The notes under the pieces: generated by a model
Seen by the model: only the letters and a program-made list of their open reading frames with translations
Databases searched by the model: none
Told to the model about the DNA's origin: nothing
Assembly: GCF_000496075.1 (NCBI RefSeq)
Contig: NZ_AWXZ01000005.1
Location: 1-53,030 of the forward strand
DNA from: Lutibaculum baratangense AMV1
GTDB taxonomy: Bacteria; Pseudomonadota; Alphaproteobacteria; Rhizobiales; Tepidamorphaceae
Length of the DNA: 53,030 bases
Direction of reading: 5' to 3'
Part shown: in pieces, positions 34,713 to 43,092 of the stretch
Layout: every line of letters starts with the position of its first letter
How positions within the stretch are numbered: position 1 is the stretch's first letter
Made by a program: the position numbers and the translations under genes

Positions 34713-36449
34713 GTGGACGAGATCAAGGACGGTCTTTCCGAGATCGAATGCGACGTCCTGGTGATCGGCGGCGGCACGGCCGGGCCGATGGCCGCCTACA
34801 AGGCGAAGATGAAGAACCCGGACGCGAAGGTCGTTCTCCTCGAGAAGGCGAACGTGAAGCGCTCGGGCGCGATCTCCATGGGGATGGACGGGCTGAACAA
34901 CGCCGTCATCCCGGGCCATTCGACGCCCGAGCAGTACACGAAGGAGATCACGATCGCGAATGACGGCATCTGCGACCAGGCCGCCGTCTACAAGTACGCG
35001 CAGCACTGCTACGAGATCATCGAGGAGCTCGACAAGTTCGGCATCCGCTTCCAGAAGGACGAGAACGGCGACTACGACGTGAAGAAGGTGCACCATATCG
35101 GCACCTACGTCCTCCCGATGCCGAACGGCGAGACGGTGAAGAAGGCGCTCTACCGCCAGCTGCGCCGCGCCCGCATCCTGATCTCGAACCGGTTCATGGC
35201 GACGAGGCTCCTGAAGGGCCGGTCGGGGCGCATCGCCGGCGCCGTCGCGGTCAACACGAGGACGGCGGAGTTCCTCGTCGTGCGCGCGAAGTCCGTGATC
35301 ATGAGCATGGGCGCCGCCGGCCGGCTCGGTCTGCCGACCTCCGGCTACCTCTACGGCACCTACGAGAACGCGGCGAACTCGGGCGAGGGCTATGCGATGG
35401 CCTACCACGCCGGCGCGAAGCTCGCGAACCTCGAGTGCTTCCAGATCAACCCGCTCATCAAGGACTATAACGGCCCCTCCTGCGCCTATGTCGCGGGGCC
35501 TTTCGGCGGGTTCACCGCCAACTCCCGGGGCGAGCGCTTCATCGAGTGCGACTACTGGTCGGGCCAGATGATGCAGGAGTTCTACAACGAGCTTCTCTCG
35601 GGCAACGGGCCGGTCTTCCTGAAGCTGAACCACCTGCACAAGGAGACCGCCGACCACATCGAGCAGATCCTGCACACGGTCGAGCGGCCCTCGCGCGGCC
35701 GTTTCCACGAGGGCAGGGGCACGCGCTACCACGAGACGATGATCGAGATGCACATCTCGGAGATCGGCTTCTGCTCCGGCCATTCCGCATCGGGCGTCTT
35801 CGTCGACGACTGCGCACGCACCACCGTGCCGGGCCTCTATGCCGCCGGCGACATGGCGAGCGTGCCGCACAACTACATGCTCGGGGCCTTCACGAACGGC
35901 GCCTTCGCCGGGGAGGACGCGGTCGCGTTCGCCGGCGAGGTCGACTTCGAGGACTACGATCGCGAGGAGGTGGCGCGGGAGCAGGAGCGCGTGCTCGCGC
36001 CGACGCGGCGGGAGGACGGGATTCCGCCGAACCAGATCGAGTACAAGGCCCGCCGCCTCGTGAACGACTACCTCCAGCCGCCGAAGGTCACCCGCAAGTA
36101 CGAGCTCGGCCAGGCGCGGCTGGCGGAGGTGCGCGACGACATGGAGAACCACATGGTGGCGCGCGACGCGCACGAGCTGATGCGCGCGATGGAGGTGACG
36201 AGCATCCTCGACTGCGCCGACATGGCCGCCTTCGCCTCGCTCTACCGGGAGGAGAGCCGCTGGGGGCTCTATCACTGGCGGACGGACCATCCCGAGCGGA
36301 ACGACGAGGAGTGGAAGTGCCACGTGCTCCTGTCGAAGCAGGACGGCCGGATGACCTGCGAGAAGCATCCGGTCCAGCCCTACATCGTCCCGATCTCCGA
36401 GGAGGAGAAGGACGCCTACTACAAGCAGCGCATCAAGGCCGAAGCCTGA
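34713..36449 (+). CDS. Adenylylsulfate-reductase-alpha-like (fumarate reductase/SDH superfamily) flavoprotein
   Basis: A 578-residue FAD protein of the fumarate reductase/succinate dehydrogenase/AprA superfamily. FAD motifs are DVLVIGGGTAGPMAAYKAK near the start and GLYAAGDMASVPHNYMLGAF near residue 390. The blocks KRSGAISMGMDGLNNA and RIAGAVAVNTR match the layout of dissimilatory AprA more than SdhA. The C-terminal helical domain (about 440-578) is also AprA-like. The GTG at 34713 is chosen because GAGGAGG lies 5 bases upstream; an earlier GTG at 34680 has no such site. A short two-cluster ferredoxin gene follows, as aprB follows aprA in some organisms. There are no sat or dsr genes here. 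The substrate is unknown, and neighbouring importer genes suggest an imported sulfur- or nitrogen-containing organic compound. Confidence 0.8.
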   Translation: MDEIKDGLSEIECDVLVIGGGTAGPMAAYKAKMKNPDAKVVLLEKANVKRSGAISMGMDGLNNAVIPGHSTPEQYTKEITIANDGICDQAAVYKYAQHCYEIIEELDKFGIRFQKDENGDYDVKKVHHIGTYVLPMPNGETVKKALYRQLRRARILISNRFMATRLLKGRSGRIAGAVAVNTRTAEFLVVRAKSVIMSMGAAGRLGLPTSGYLYGTYENAANSGEGYAMAYHAGAKLANLECFQINPLIKDYNGPSCAYVAGPFGGFTANSRGERFIECDYWSGQMMQEFYNELLSGNGPVFLKLNHLHKETADHIEQILHTVERPSRGRFHEGRGTRYHETMIEMHISEIGFCSGHSASGVFVDDCARTTVPGLYAAGDMASVPHNYMLGAFTNGAFAGEDAVAFAGEVDFEDYDREEVAREQERVLAPTRREDGIPPNQIEYKARRLVNDYLQPPKVTRKYELGQARLAEVRDDMENHMVARDAHELMRAMEVTSILDCADMAAFASLYREESRWGLYHWRTDHPERNDEEWKCHVLLSKQDGRMTCEKHPVQPYIVPISEEEKDAYYKQRIKAEA

Positions 36450-36478
36450 TCGACATCCAGAGGAAGAGGAGGCGAGCC

Positions 36479-36712
36479 ATGCCGCTGGCCAACACATCGA
36501 CGACCGTTCCGGTCCTCGTCGACGAAGGAAAGTGCATCGCAGACAAGGGCTGCACCGTCTGCGTCGACGTCTGCCCGCTCGACGTGCTCCGCATCTCGGA
36601 GCTCACGAACAAGGCCTACATGAAGTTCGACGAGTGCTGGTACTGCATGCCCTGCGAGGCCGACTGCCCGACCGGCGCGGTCACCGTCAACATCCCCTAC
36701 CTTCTCAAGTGA
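36479..36712 (+). CDS. Short two-[4Fe-4S] ferredoxin, AprB-like
   Basis: A 77-residue protein with eight cysteines: 19, 25, 28 and 32 (KCIADKGCTVCVDVCP) and 53, 56, 59 and 63 (ECWYCMPCEADCP). The unusual spacing before the second cysteine and the ECWYC motif resemble the N-terminal ferredoxin part of AprB, the electron-transfer subunit of adenylylsulfate reductase. AprB's C-terminal tail, which embraces AprA, is absent. A strong AGGAGG lies before the ATG. It probably passes electrons to or from the upstream flavoprotein, 29 bases away. Confidence 0.85.
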   Translation: MPLANTSTTVPVLVDEGKCIADKGCTVCVDVCPLDVLRISELTNKAYMKFDECWYCMPCEADCPTGAVTVNIPYLLK

Positions 36713-36719
36713 GGCCCGC

Positions 36720-37673
36720 ATGACCTTCGAACCGTTCGAGGCGTTCAGCGACGTCGAGGACCTCGCCGGGAAGCTGCGCGACCCCGATCCGAGCGTCCGC
36801 CGCGTGGCGGTGATGGAGCTTGCCGACACCGCCGATCCCGAGGCGGTCGCGCTGGTCGGCGGGGCCCTGAAGGACGGGAGCGCCGAGGTGCGCCTGCAGG
36901 CAGCCATCGCGCTCGGCGAGTTCGACGGCGCGGAGACGGCAGCCTGCCTCGTGGTCGGCCTCGTGGACGACGACCCGCGCGTCGCGCGCGCCGCCGCGGA
37001 CAGCCTGGCCGAGCTGAAGGACCCGGTCGCCGCCGACCCGGTCTTTCCGCTCGTCGAGCACGAGCGTCCCTTCGTCAGGGCAGCGGCCCTCCGGGCCCTG
37101 AAGGAGCTTCGCCGGCGGGAATCGCTCGCCCATGGACTGCGCGCGCTCGACGATCCGGACGCGCACGTGCGGATCGAGGCGATCGGCGTGATCGGCTACC
37201 TCAAGGCGGAGGAGGCGCTGCCGGCGCTCATCGCCTCCGGAAAGGACGAGGTGCCGGAGGTGCGTCGTACAGCCGTCGGGGCGCTCGCCTTCGCGCGGTC
37301 GAGTCATGCGGGCGAGGCTCTCATGAGGGCGCTCGACGACGAGGACTGGTCGGTGCGCGAGGTCGCGGCCGAGATGCTCGGCAAGACGGGCGTCACGCGC
37401 GCCGTCGCGCCGCTGATGGCGAGGATGGACGACCGCGACTGGCAGGTGCGCGTGAAGGTCGTGCGCAGCCTCGGCCAGCTGCACGCCGTCGAGGCCGTGC
37501 CGCTGATCGCGGCCGCTCTCGGCGAGGAGGTCAGCAACCTGCGCAAGGAGGCTGCCGCCGCCCTCGGGGAGATCGCGCACCCGTCGAGCCGGCCGTATCT
37601 CGAGCGATATGCCGACGACCCCGATCCGGACGTTCGCAAGAACGTGCGCTGGGCCCTCGGCCGCATCGGCTGA
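36720..37673 (+). CDS. HEAT-repeat (EZ-HEAT/PBS-lyase type) protein
   Basis: A 317-residue all-helical repeat protein with about eight to nine ~31-residue units. Examples are DPDPSVRRVAVMELADTADP, DGSAEVRLQAAIALGEFDGA and DDRDWQVRVKVVRSLGQLHA. Such HEAT proteins act as scaffolds or as cofactor and Fe-S maturation helpers. It starts seven bases after the ferredoxin stop, so the three genes form one operon. Constant association with the flavoprotein and ferredoxin would make it an assembly factor or third subunit, but that is inference. No signal peptide is seen. Confidence 0.85.
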   Translation: MTFEPFEAFSDVEDLAGKLRDPDPSVRRVAVMELADTADPEAVALVGGALKDGSAEVRLQAAIALGEFDGAETAACLVVGLVDDDPRVARAAADSLAELKDPVAADPVFPLVEHERPFVRAAALRALKELRRRESLAHGLRALDDPDAHVRIEAIGVIGYLKAEEALPALIASGKDEVPEVRRTAVGALAFARSSHAGEALMRALDDEDWSVREVAAEMLGKTGVTRAVAPLMARMDDRDWQVRVKVVRSLGQLHAVEAVPLIAAALGEEVSNLRKEAAAALGEIAHPSSRPYLERYADDPDPDVRKNVRWALGRIG

Positions 37674-37874
37674 GACACGGCAGCTGCGCGATGCTGCACT
37701 TGCGATATAGTATCGAGGAGATCGGGTCGGGGGTGAGCCCCCGGCCGCTTCCGTCCATGCGAGGGACCCTGCCGGCAGCGACATGACCACGTAGAAGGAC
37801 GATAGAGGCTGAAGAGAGATCGCCCCATCGCTTCAGGCCTTCGACCAGGACGCGCGACACGGGAGAACGAGCCC

Positions 37875-38603
37875 GTGAAGGCCGCGGGCGGTCGCGCGCC
37901 CAAATATCTGGAGCTCAAGTCATGGCTCCAGCGCTCCATCCTCGAGGGGCGCTTCGCCGCCGGCACCCGGCTCCCCAGCGAGAACGAGCTCAGCCAGCTC
38001 TTCAGCGTGAGCCGCATCACCGTCCGGCAGGCTCTGGATCTGCTTCGCGAATGCGAGCTCGTGACGAGCCATCAGGGCAAGGGCTATGTCGTGCGCCCGC
38101 TGAGCGCGTTGCAGGACCTTGGCCGCCTGCAGGGCTTCGGCGAGATGATGGAGCCGCTGGGGATCGAGACCAGGTCGAAGGTGCTGAGCGCGACCGTGAT
38201 CGAGGCGCCCGCGAGGGTGGCCCGCGCCCTGGCGCTGAAACGCGGCGAGGCGATCGTGAAGATCGAGCGCCTGCGCATTGCGGCCGGCGTCACCATGTCG
38301 GCGGATGTGAGCCACTTTCCTCTCGATGTCGGCGAGCCGCTCCTGGAGCTCGATCTCGAGCGGGTCGACATCTTCAAGCTGATCGAGACGCGGCTCGGTC
38401 TCGAGATCGGCTTCGCCGACATCTCGATGAGCGTCGTCGAGGCGGGCGACGACATCTGCGCCCATCTGCCGCTCGACAAGACGCGCAGCGTGATCCACAT
38501 CGAGCGGCTGACGCACACGGTCGATTGCCGGCCGATCGACTACGAGAACCTGTACGCGCCCCCCGAAAGCCACCGCTTCAAGGTCCGCATTCCCCGCTGG
38601 TGA
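37875..38603 (+). CDS. GntR-family regulator with UTRA domain (HutC subfamily)
   Basis: A 242-residue regulator starting with GTG after GGGAGA. The N-terminal winged helix-turn-helix (about residues 8-75: GTRLPSENELSQLFSVSRIT, then VRQALDLLRECELV) and the UTRA ligand domain (about 95-240) are both recognisable. HutC-type regulators normally repress adjacent catabolic or transport operons until they bind a small effector. It sits between the AprA-like operon and the ABC importer, both on the same strand, and may control one or both. The 200 bases upstream contain a TATAGT sequence that could be its -10 element. Confidence 0.88.
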   Translation: MKAAGGRAPKYLELKSWLQRSILEGRFAAGTRLPSENELSQLFSVSRITVRQALDLLRECELVTSHQGKGYVVRPLSALQDLGRLQGFGEMMEPLGIETRSKVLSATVIEAPARVARALALKRGEAIVKIERLRIAAGVTMSADVSHFPLDVGEPLLELDLERVDIFKLIETRLGLEIGFADISMSVVEAGDDICAHLPLDKTRSVIHIERLTHTVDCRPIDYENLYAPPESHRFKVRIPRW

Positions 38604-38934
38604 GGGACTGCGGGTTCCACGCGATCACAGCCAGGCGGCCTGGGTGCAGCCCGGCACGATCGGGCCTGACGCATACGCGCCCAGCCTTCGCCACTTGTAT
38701 TACTGCCGCACGGGACTCGCTGCTCAGGGCCGCGCCAACTGCGCTCGGGGTGAGCAGCCTCCTCTGTCGATTCCCCAGGCACCACCAAGCAGTGACCACG
38801 AGGTCGCGATGTCGTTCGCGTTGGAATCTGGAGCTTTTCCAAGTTTTCGGCCGTCCCCCCGCACGTCGTTGGCACGCCGGTTGCGCCTATGAAAGGGCCA
38901 TCTAGGACAACCACGAGCCTTCAGGGGGTCAGAC
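38604..38934 (+). other. 331-base intergenic region upstream of the ABC importer
   Basis: There is no convincing gene. Its right end carries the sigma-54 promoter listed separately and an AGGGGG ribosome-binding sequence before the importer gene. I looked for paired NtrC-like palindromes upstream of the promoter and found none convincing, so the enhancer site is undefined. Confidence 0.5.
38869..38884 (+). promoter_or_regulatory. Predicted sigma-54 (RpoN) promoter of the ABC importer operon
   Basis: TTGGCACG followed by four bases and TTGC matches the -24/-12 consensus almost exactly, with the GG and GC dinucleotides at the required spacing. Transcription would start about 12 bases downstream, giving a leader of roughly 39 bases before the binding-protein gene. 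RpoN promoters need an AAA+ activator; none is encoded in the window. Confidence 0.7.
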
Positions 38935-40287
38935 ATGCGGTACACGTCGTTGCTCACGGGTGCGGCCTTGACGGTCGTAGCAGCACTGCCGGCCTCGGCC
39001 GAGACGATCGAGATCGGCATCGGTCACCAGAGCACGGTGACGAACACGGTTCCCGGCGGGATCATCCTCGAGAGGCTCCAGCTCCTCGAGAAGCACCTGC
39101 CGACGGACGGCCGGTATGCCGACGTCGACTACCAGATCGTCTACCAGGACTACACCTCCGGCCCGCCGATCACGAACCAGATGCTGGCCGGCAAGCTCGC
39201 CTTCGGCGTCATGGGAGACTACCCGCTGATCGTGAACGGGGCGAAATTCGAGGCGTCGGGCAACGCCGTGACGCGGTTCATCGCCGTGACGGGCTACAAC
39301 CTGAAGGGCACGGGCAACGGCATCGTCGTGCCCGTCGCCTCGGACGTCTATTCGCTCGAGGATCTGGCCGGCAAGACGATCTCGACGCCGGTCGGAAGTG
39401 CCGCCTGGGGGATGACGCTGAAGGCGCTGCGCGACGCCGACCTGATCGACAAGGTGAGCATCCAGAACCAGGCGCCTCCGGTGGGCGTGGCGAACATCGC
39501 GCAGGGCAAGATCGACGCCCACTCGGACTTCTGCCCCTGGTCGGAGGTCATGGAGTTCCGGGGCACGGGCCGCAAGATCTTCGACGGCAGCGAGGCCGGC
39601 ATCCCGACCTTCCATGGCACGGTCGTGCTGAAGTCCTTCGCCGACGAGTATCCGGAGATCGTCCAAGCCTATATCGACGCCACGATGGAGGCTCAGGACT
39701 GGATCAGCGAGGACCCGGTCAATGCCGCCACCCAGGTGTCGGAGTGGACCGGGATCGAGAAGGAGGTGCTCTATCTCTATTTCAGCGAAGGCGGCATCTC
39801 GACCTTCGAGGCCTCGATCAAGCCGCAGTGGGTGGAGGCCCTGAAATACGACCACGCCCTCCTCGCCCGTGAGACCGATCTCACGCCGCTCGACTTCGAC
39901 AGCTGGATCGACCCGACCTTCGTTCGGGCCGGCTTCGAGGCGCGCGGCCTCGACTACGAGGAGCAGCTGACGGAAGTCGTCTCCTCCGAGCCGGGGGCGC
40001 CCGGTCTCGCGCCCGCCGAGATGTGGGTCGAGGGCGAGGGCATCGAGACCTTCGACAGCATCGAGGCGATGACGGAGGCGGCCGCGTCCGTGGCGGCCGA
40101 AGGCGGTACCGTCCTCGCCACCTACGTCTACGACAAGGCGTCGGGCCTCAAGCTCTTCGGCCATGTCGCCTTCTACGTGGAGGCCGAAGGCGGCGAGCTG
40201 ACGGCCTTCATGAAGAAGGGGGACGCCGACGCGTTTGCCGCGGAAACCGGCGGCGCGGTGGTCGCCTGGAACGCCATCGCCTCCTGA
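38935..40287 (+). CDS. ABC importer substrate-binding protein (nitrate/sulfonate/taurine class) with C-terminal NosL-like domain
   Basis: A 450-residue exported protein with a signal peptide (residues 1-22, cleavage near ASA). Residues ~25-345 form an SsuA/TauA/NrtA-type binding fold (IEIGIGHQSTVTNTVPGGII; MLAGKLAFGVMGDYPLI). This class normally has about 320-350 residues. The extra C-terminal part from about 360 resembles NosL: a Phe-Asp-Ser-x4-Met stretch (ETFDSIEAMT), then ATYVYDKASGLKLF, AFYVEAEGG, and the closing FMKKGDADAFAAETGGAVV. NosL proteins bind Cu(I) for nitrous oxide reductase. The fusion suggests copper or a related ligand takes part in capture or delivery of the substrate. The substrate itself is not known. 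Confidence 0.82.
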   Translation: MRYTSLLTGAALTVVAALPASAETIEIGIGHQSTVTNTVPGGIILERLQLLEKHLPTDGRYADVDYQIVYQDYTSGPPITNQMLAGKLAFGVMGDYPLIVNGAKFEASGNAVTRFIAVTGYNLKGTGNGIVVPVASDVYSLEDLAGKTISTPVGSAAWGMTLKALRDADLIDKVSIQNQAPPVGVANIAQGKIDAHSDFCPWSEVMEFRGTGRKIFDGSEAGIPTFHGTVVLKSFADEYPEIVQAYIDATMEAQDWISEDPVNAATQVSEWTGIEKEVLYLYFSEGGISTFEASIKPQWVEALKYDHALLARETDLTPLDFDSWIDPTFVRAGFEARGLDYEEQLTEVVSSEPGAPGLAPAEMWVEGEGIETFDSIEAMTEAAASVAAEGGTVLATYVYDKASGLKLFGHVAFYVEAEGGELTAFMKKGDADAFAAETGGAVVAWNAIAS

Positions 40288-40360
40288 GGCGCGCCGCGAA
40301 CCTGGCGGGCGCCGGCGCGCCCGCCTTCGCCCCGCTATCACAGCTCCGGAAGCCCGCCCC

Positions 40361-41293
40361 ATGCAGAAAGCTCTGAGAGAGACCGTCGCCTACACGGCTT
40401 CGCCGCCATCGGCCGGCCCGGCGCAGGCCGCTCACCCGCCGGTGGACGCCCCGCCGAAATCGGACGGGTCGCAAGCCGCTCGCTCGGTGCAGGCCGCGGT
40501 CACGCACGCCCTGGCCGCGCTCCGCGGCAATGCCTACGGCCTTGCCGTCGGCACGCTCGGCCTCTTCATCGGCATCGTCCTGTGGCATCTCGCCACGACC
40601 CACAGCGTCGACTTCTACGTCAACTTCGCCAACGTGCCGCCGCCCGTCCAGGTGCTCGACGCGTTGATCCGTCATTTGCAGGATCTGCGCTTCTACGTCC
40701 ACATACAGGTATCGGTGCAGCGCATCGCGACCGGCTTCCTGCTCGCGACGCTTCTCGGCGTGCTCCTCGGAACGCTCATGGGGCGCTCGCGGCTCGGGCG
40801 GGCGCTGTTCTATCCCTATATCGAGGTCCTGCGCCCGATCCCGGCGGTCGCGTGGATCCCGCTCGCGATCCTGATGTGGCCCACCGACGAGGCCTCGATC
40901 GTCTACATCACCTTCCTCGGCGCCCTGTTCCCGATCGTCATCAACACGATGCACGGCGTGGAGCAGGCACCGGAGGTGCTGGTGCGGGCGGCGAAGTCGC
41001 TCGGCGCCTCGCGCATGCAGATCTTCTGGCACGTCATCTTCCCCTCCGCGCTGCCCAGCATCACGACGGGCCTGGCGGTGGGCATGGGGGTGAGCTGGTT
41101 CTCGCTGCTGGCGGGCGAGATCATCTCCGGCCAGTACGGGATCGGCTACTTCACCTGGAACGCCTACTCGCTGATCAACTACCCCGACATCATCGTCGGC
41201 ATGCTGGTCACCGGCGCGCTCGGGACGATCTCGACCTATCTCGTCCGCCTCGGGGCGAGGCCGCTCCTGAAGTGGCAGCGCAAGGCGCGATGA
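40361..41293 (+). CDS. ABC transporter permease (SsuC/TauC type)
   Basis: A 310-residue membrane protein with a polar Ala/Pro-rich N-terminal extension of ~50 residues. A binding-protein-dependent permease domain follows (about residues 105-300), with the EAA loop AAKSLGASRMQIFWHVIFPS. The blocks RPIPAVAWIPLAILMW and AGEIISGQYGIGYFTW are typical of the nitrate/sulfonate/taurine permeases. It is 73 bases downstream of the binding-protein gene. A single permease gene implies a homodimer, as in SsuABC. Confidence 0.92.
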   Translation: MQKALRETVAYTASPPSAGPAQAAHPPVDAPPKSDGSQAARSVQAAVTHALAALRGNAYGLAVGTLGLFIGIVLWHLATTHSVDFYVNFANVPPPVQVLDALIRHLQDLRFYVHIQVSVQRIATGFLLATLLGVLLGTLMGRSRLGRALFYPYIEVLRPIPAVAWIPLAILMWPTDEASIVYITFLGALFPIVINTMHGVEQAPEVLVRAAKSLGASRMQIFWHVIFPSALPSITTGLAVGMGVSWFSLLAGEIISGQYGIGYFTWNAYSLINYPDIIVGMLVTGALGTISTYLVRLGARPLLKWQRKAR

Positions 41294-41359
41294 AGGGCCC
41301 GCCGCGCCCCGTGGGGCGCCGCACGCAATGCCGGACGCAACGGAGAAGGGTGAGCCAAC

Positions 41360-42211
41360 ATGACGGAAGTGGTTTCGATCGCGAGCAGGGTCTCCGCCCA
41401 TGAGACTCTTCGCGGCAGTGCCGGGCGCGGTCATATCCGCATCGACGGCGTCTCGATCGTCTTCGGCAGCGGCCGGGCGGCACATCAGGCCGTGACCTCG
41501 ACGACGCTCGACATCAGGCCGGGCGAGTTCGTCTGCATCCTCGGCCCGTCGGGCTGCGGCAAATCCACCCTGCTGAACTCGATCGCCGGCTACGTGCGCC
41601 CGAGCACCGGCGAAATCTCGGTCGACGGCGAGGCGGTGAGCGGGCCGGGGCCCGACCGGGGCATGGTGTTTCAGCAGTACTCGCTCTTTCCCTGGAAGAC
41701 GATCCGGGAGAACATCGCCTTCGGCCCGAAGGTCGGCGGCCGCAGCGCCACCGAGTGCGGCTCGATCGCGAACACGTTCCTCGAGATGGTCGGCCTCACG
41801 AAGTTCGCGAACGCCTATCCGGCGGAGCTGTCGGGGGGCATGCAGCAGCGCGTCGGCATCGCCCGCGCGCTGGCGAACTACCCCAGCGTCCTCCTGATGG
41901 ACGAGCCGTTCGGGGCGCTCGACGCGCAGACGCGGCTCATGATGCAGGAGAGCCTGCTCAACATCTGGTCGGAGTTCGGCACCACCGTCGTCTTCGTCAC
42001 CCACGACGTGGACGAGGCGATCTTCCTCGCCGACCGGATCCTGATCATGAGCGCCAGTCCGGGCTCGGTCATCGCCGACCTGAAGGTGCCGCTGGCGCGG
42101 CCCCGGTCGCTCGAGGTCGAGACGAGCGAGGCCTTCATGGAGCTCAAGCGAAGCTGCCACGAGAAGATCCGCGCCGAGAGCCTCAGGGCCTTCCAGCAGC
42201 AGGCGCAATGA
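41360..42211 (+). CDS. ABC transporter ATP-binding protein (SsuB/TauB type)
   Basis: A 283-residue ATPase with Walker A GPSGCGKST (residues 62-70), Q-loop FQQYSLFPWKTIREN, signature LSGGMQQRVGIARAL, Walker B VLLMDEPFGALD and switch VTHDVDEAIFLAD. The FPWKT sequence after the Q-loop is characteristic of the nitrate/sulfonate/taurine ATPases. GGAGAAGGGTG lies upstream of the ATG. The stop overlaps the Crp/Fnr start (ATGA), tying regulator and transporter together. Confidence 0.93.
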   Translation: MTEVVSIASRVSAHETLRGSAGRGHIRIDGVSIVFGSGRAAHQAVTSTTLDIRPGEFVCILGPSGCGKSTLLNSIAGYVRPSTGEISVDGEAVSGPGPDRGMVFQQYSLFPWKTIRENIAFGPKVGGRSATECGSIANTFLEMVGLTKFANAYPAELSGGMQQRVGIARALANYPSVLLMDEPFGALDAQTRLMMQESLLNIWSEFGTTVVFVTHDVDEAIFLADRILIMSASPGSVIADLKVPLARPRSLEVETSEAFMELKRSCHEKIRAESLRAFQQQAQ

Positions 42212-42981
42212 ACATGAAGATCCAGCATGAGGACCCTCCCGCGGCCGGCGGCGGAGCGGGATCCCCACGGCCGGTCACGTCGGCCGTCTTCCTGAGCGAG
42301 GAGCCGTCGGGCCTGAACGAGGGGGCGAGCTTTCTTCAGAAGCTGAGCGAGCCCGAGCTTTCGGCGCTCCGGGAGGCGGGGACGCCGCGCCAGGTCTGTG
42401 CCGGCGCGGGCGTGTTCCACCAGGGCGACGCCCACAGCGGCATCTGGCTCATCGAGCGGGGCGTCGTGCGCACGTTCTATGTCAGTCCGGCGGGTCGTGA
42501 GATCACCCTGGCGCTGTGGACGGCGGGTCACTTCGTCGGAGGCCCGGAGGTGTTCGGTGGCGGCACCCACATCTGGTCGGCGGACGCGCAGGAGGACTGC
42601 GAGCTTCTCTACCTCACCGGCGGCCGGATCCGAGGTCTGGCCGAGACGATGCCGCGCTTCGCGATCTGCCTGATCGAGGGGCTCGTGGCGAAGGGCAAGT
42701 GCTACTCCGCCCTCGTCCAGATGCTCGGCACGAGGTCGGTGACGGAGCGGCTCGCGCATCTCCTCCTCATCTTCGCCGACACCTCCGGCCGGCCGGAGGG
42801 CAACCGCCTCGTCATCGAGCGCAAGCTCACCCACGACCAGCTCGCCAACATCGTCGGCGCGACCCGGCAGTGGGTGACCATGACGCTCGACAAGTTCCAG
42901 AAACGCGGCCTGATCTCCGTGGGCCGCCAGCAGATCGTGGTCGAGAACTACGACCTCCTTCGGGCGGAGGCGCGGGCCTGA
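42208..42981 (+). CDS. Crp/Fnr-family transcriptional regulator
   Basis: A 257-residue regulator with a cyclic-nucleotide-binding-type domain (about residues 45-165: GVFHQGDAHSGIWLIERGVV) and a C-terminal winged helix (about 180-255: KLTHDQLANIVGATRQWVTM). The N-terminal ~35 residues are Gly/Pro-rich and lack the cysteine cluster of FNR, so oxygen sensing through an Fe-S cluster is unlikely. Residues of the cAMP phosphate cassette are not clear either, so the effector is unknown. It is the last gene of the importer operon, overlapping the ATPase gene by four bases. Confidence 0.88.
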   Translation: MNMKIQHEDPPAAGGGAGSPRPVTSAVFLSEEPSGLNEGASFLQKLSEPELSALREAGTPRQVCAGAGVFHQGDAHSGIWLIERGVVRTFYVSPAGREITLALWTAGHFVGGPEVFGGGTHIWSADAQEDCELLYLTGGRIRGLAETMPRFAICLIEGLVAKGKCYSALVQMLGTRSVTERLAHLLLIFADTSGRPEGNRLVIERKLTHDQLANIVGATRQWVTMTLDKFQKRGLISVGRQQIVVENYDLLRAEARA

Positions 42982-42992
42982 GAGTGCCGCCC

Positions 42993-43030
42993 GTCGCCCC
43001 CGCAACCAATCGACAGGCCCCGGGGGCGAC
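42993..43030 (+). terminator. hairpin after the importer operon
   Basis: A perfect 10-base inverted repeat (GTCGCCCCCG / CGGGGGCGAC) with an 18-base loop starts 12 bases after the Crp/Fnr stop. No T-tract follows. Confidence 0.45.
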
Positions 43031-43092
43031 AGGCCGAGATCCGGAAGATGAAGGCCCTCAGGACACGGGACCGGCGGATGCCCCCGTGTTTG

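Noticed and set aside
34713-36712. True dissimilatory adenylylsulfate reductase (aprBA)
   Set aside because: The ferredoxin lacks the AprB tail, the flavoprotein is shorter than AprA, and no sat, dsr or qmo genes are present. I kept only an AprA-like call.
38604-38934. NtrC-type enhancer palindromes upstream of the sigma-54 promoter
   Set aside because: GGCACCACCAAGC and GGGTGCAGCCC look partly similar to half-sites but do not form a properly spaced palindrome.
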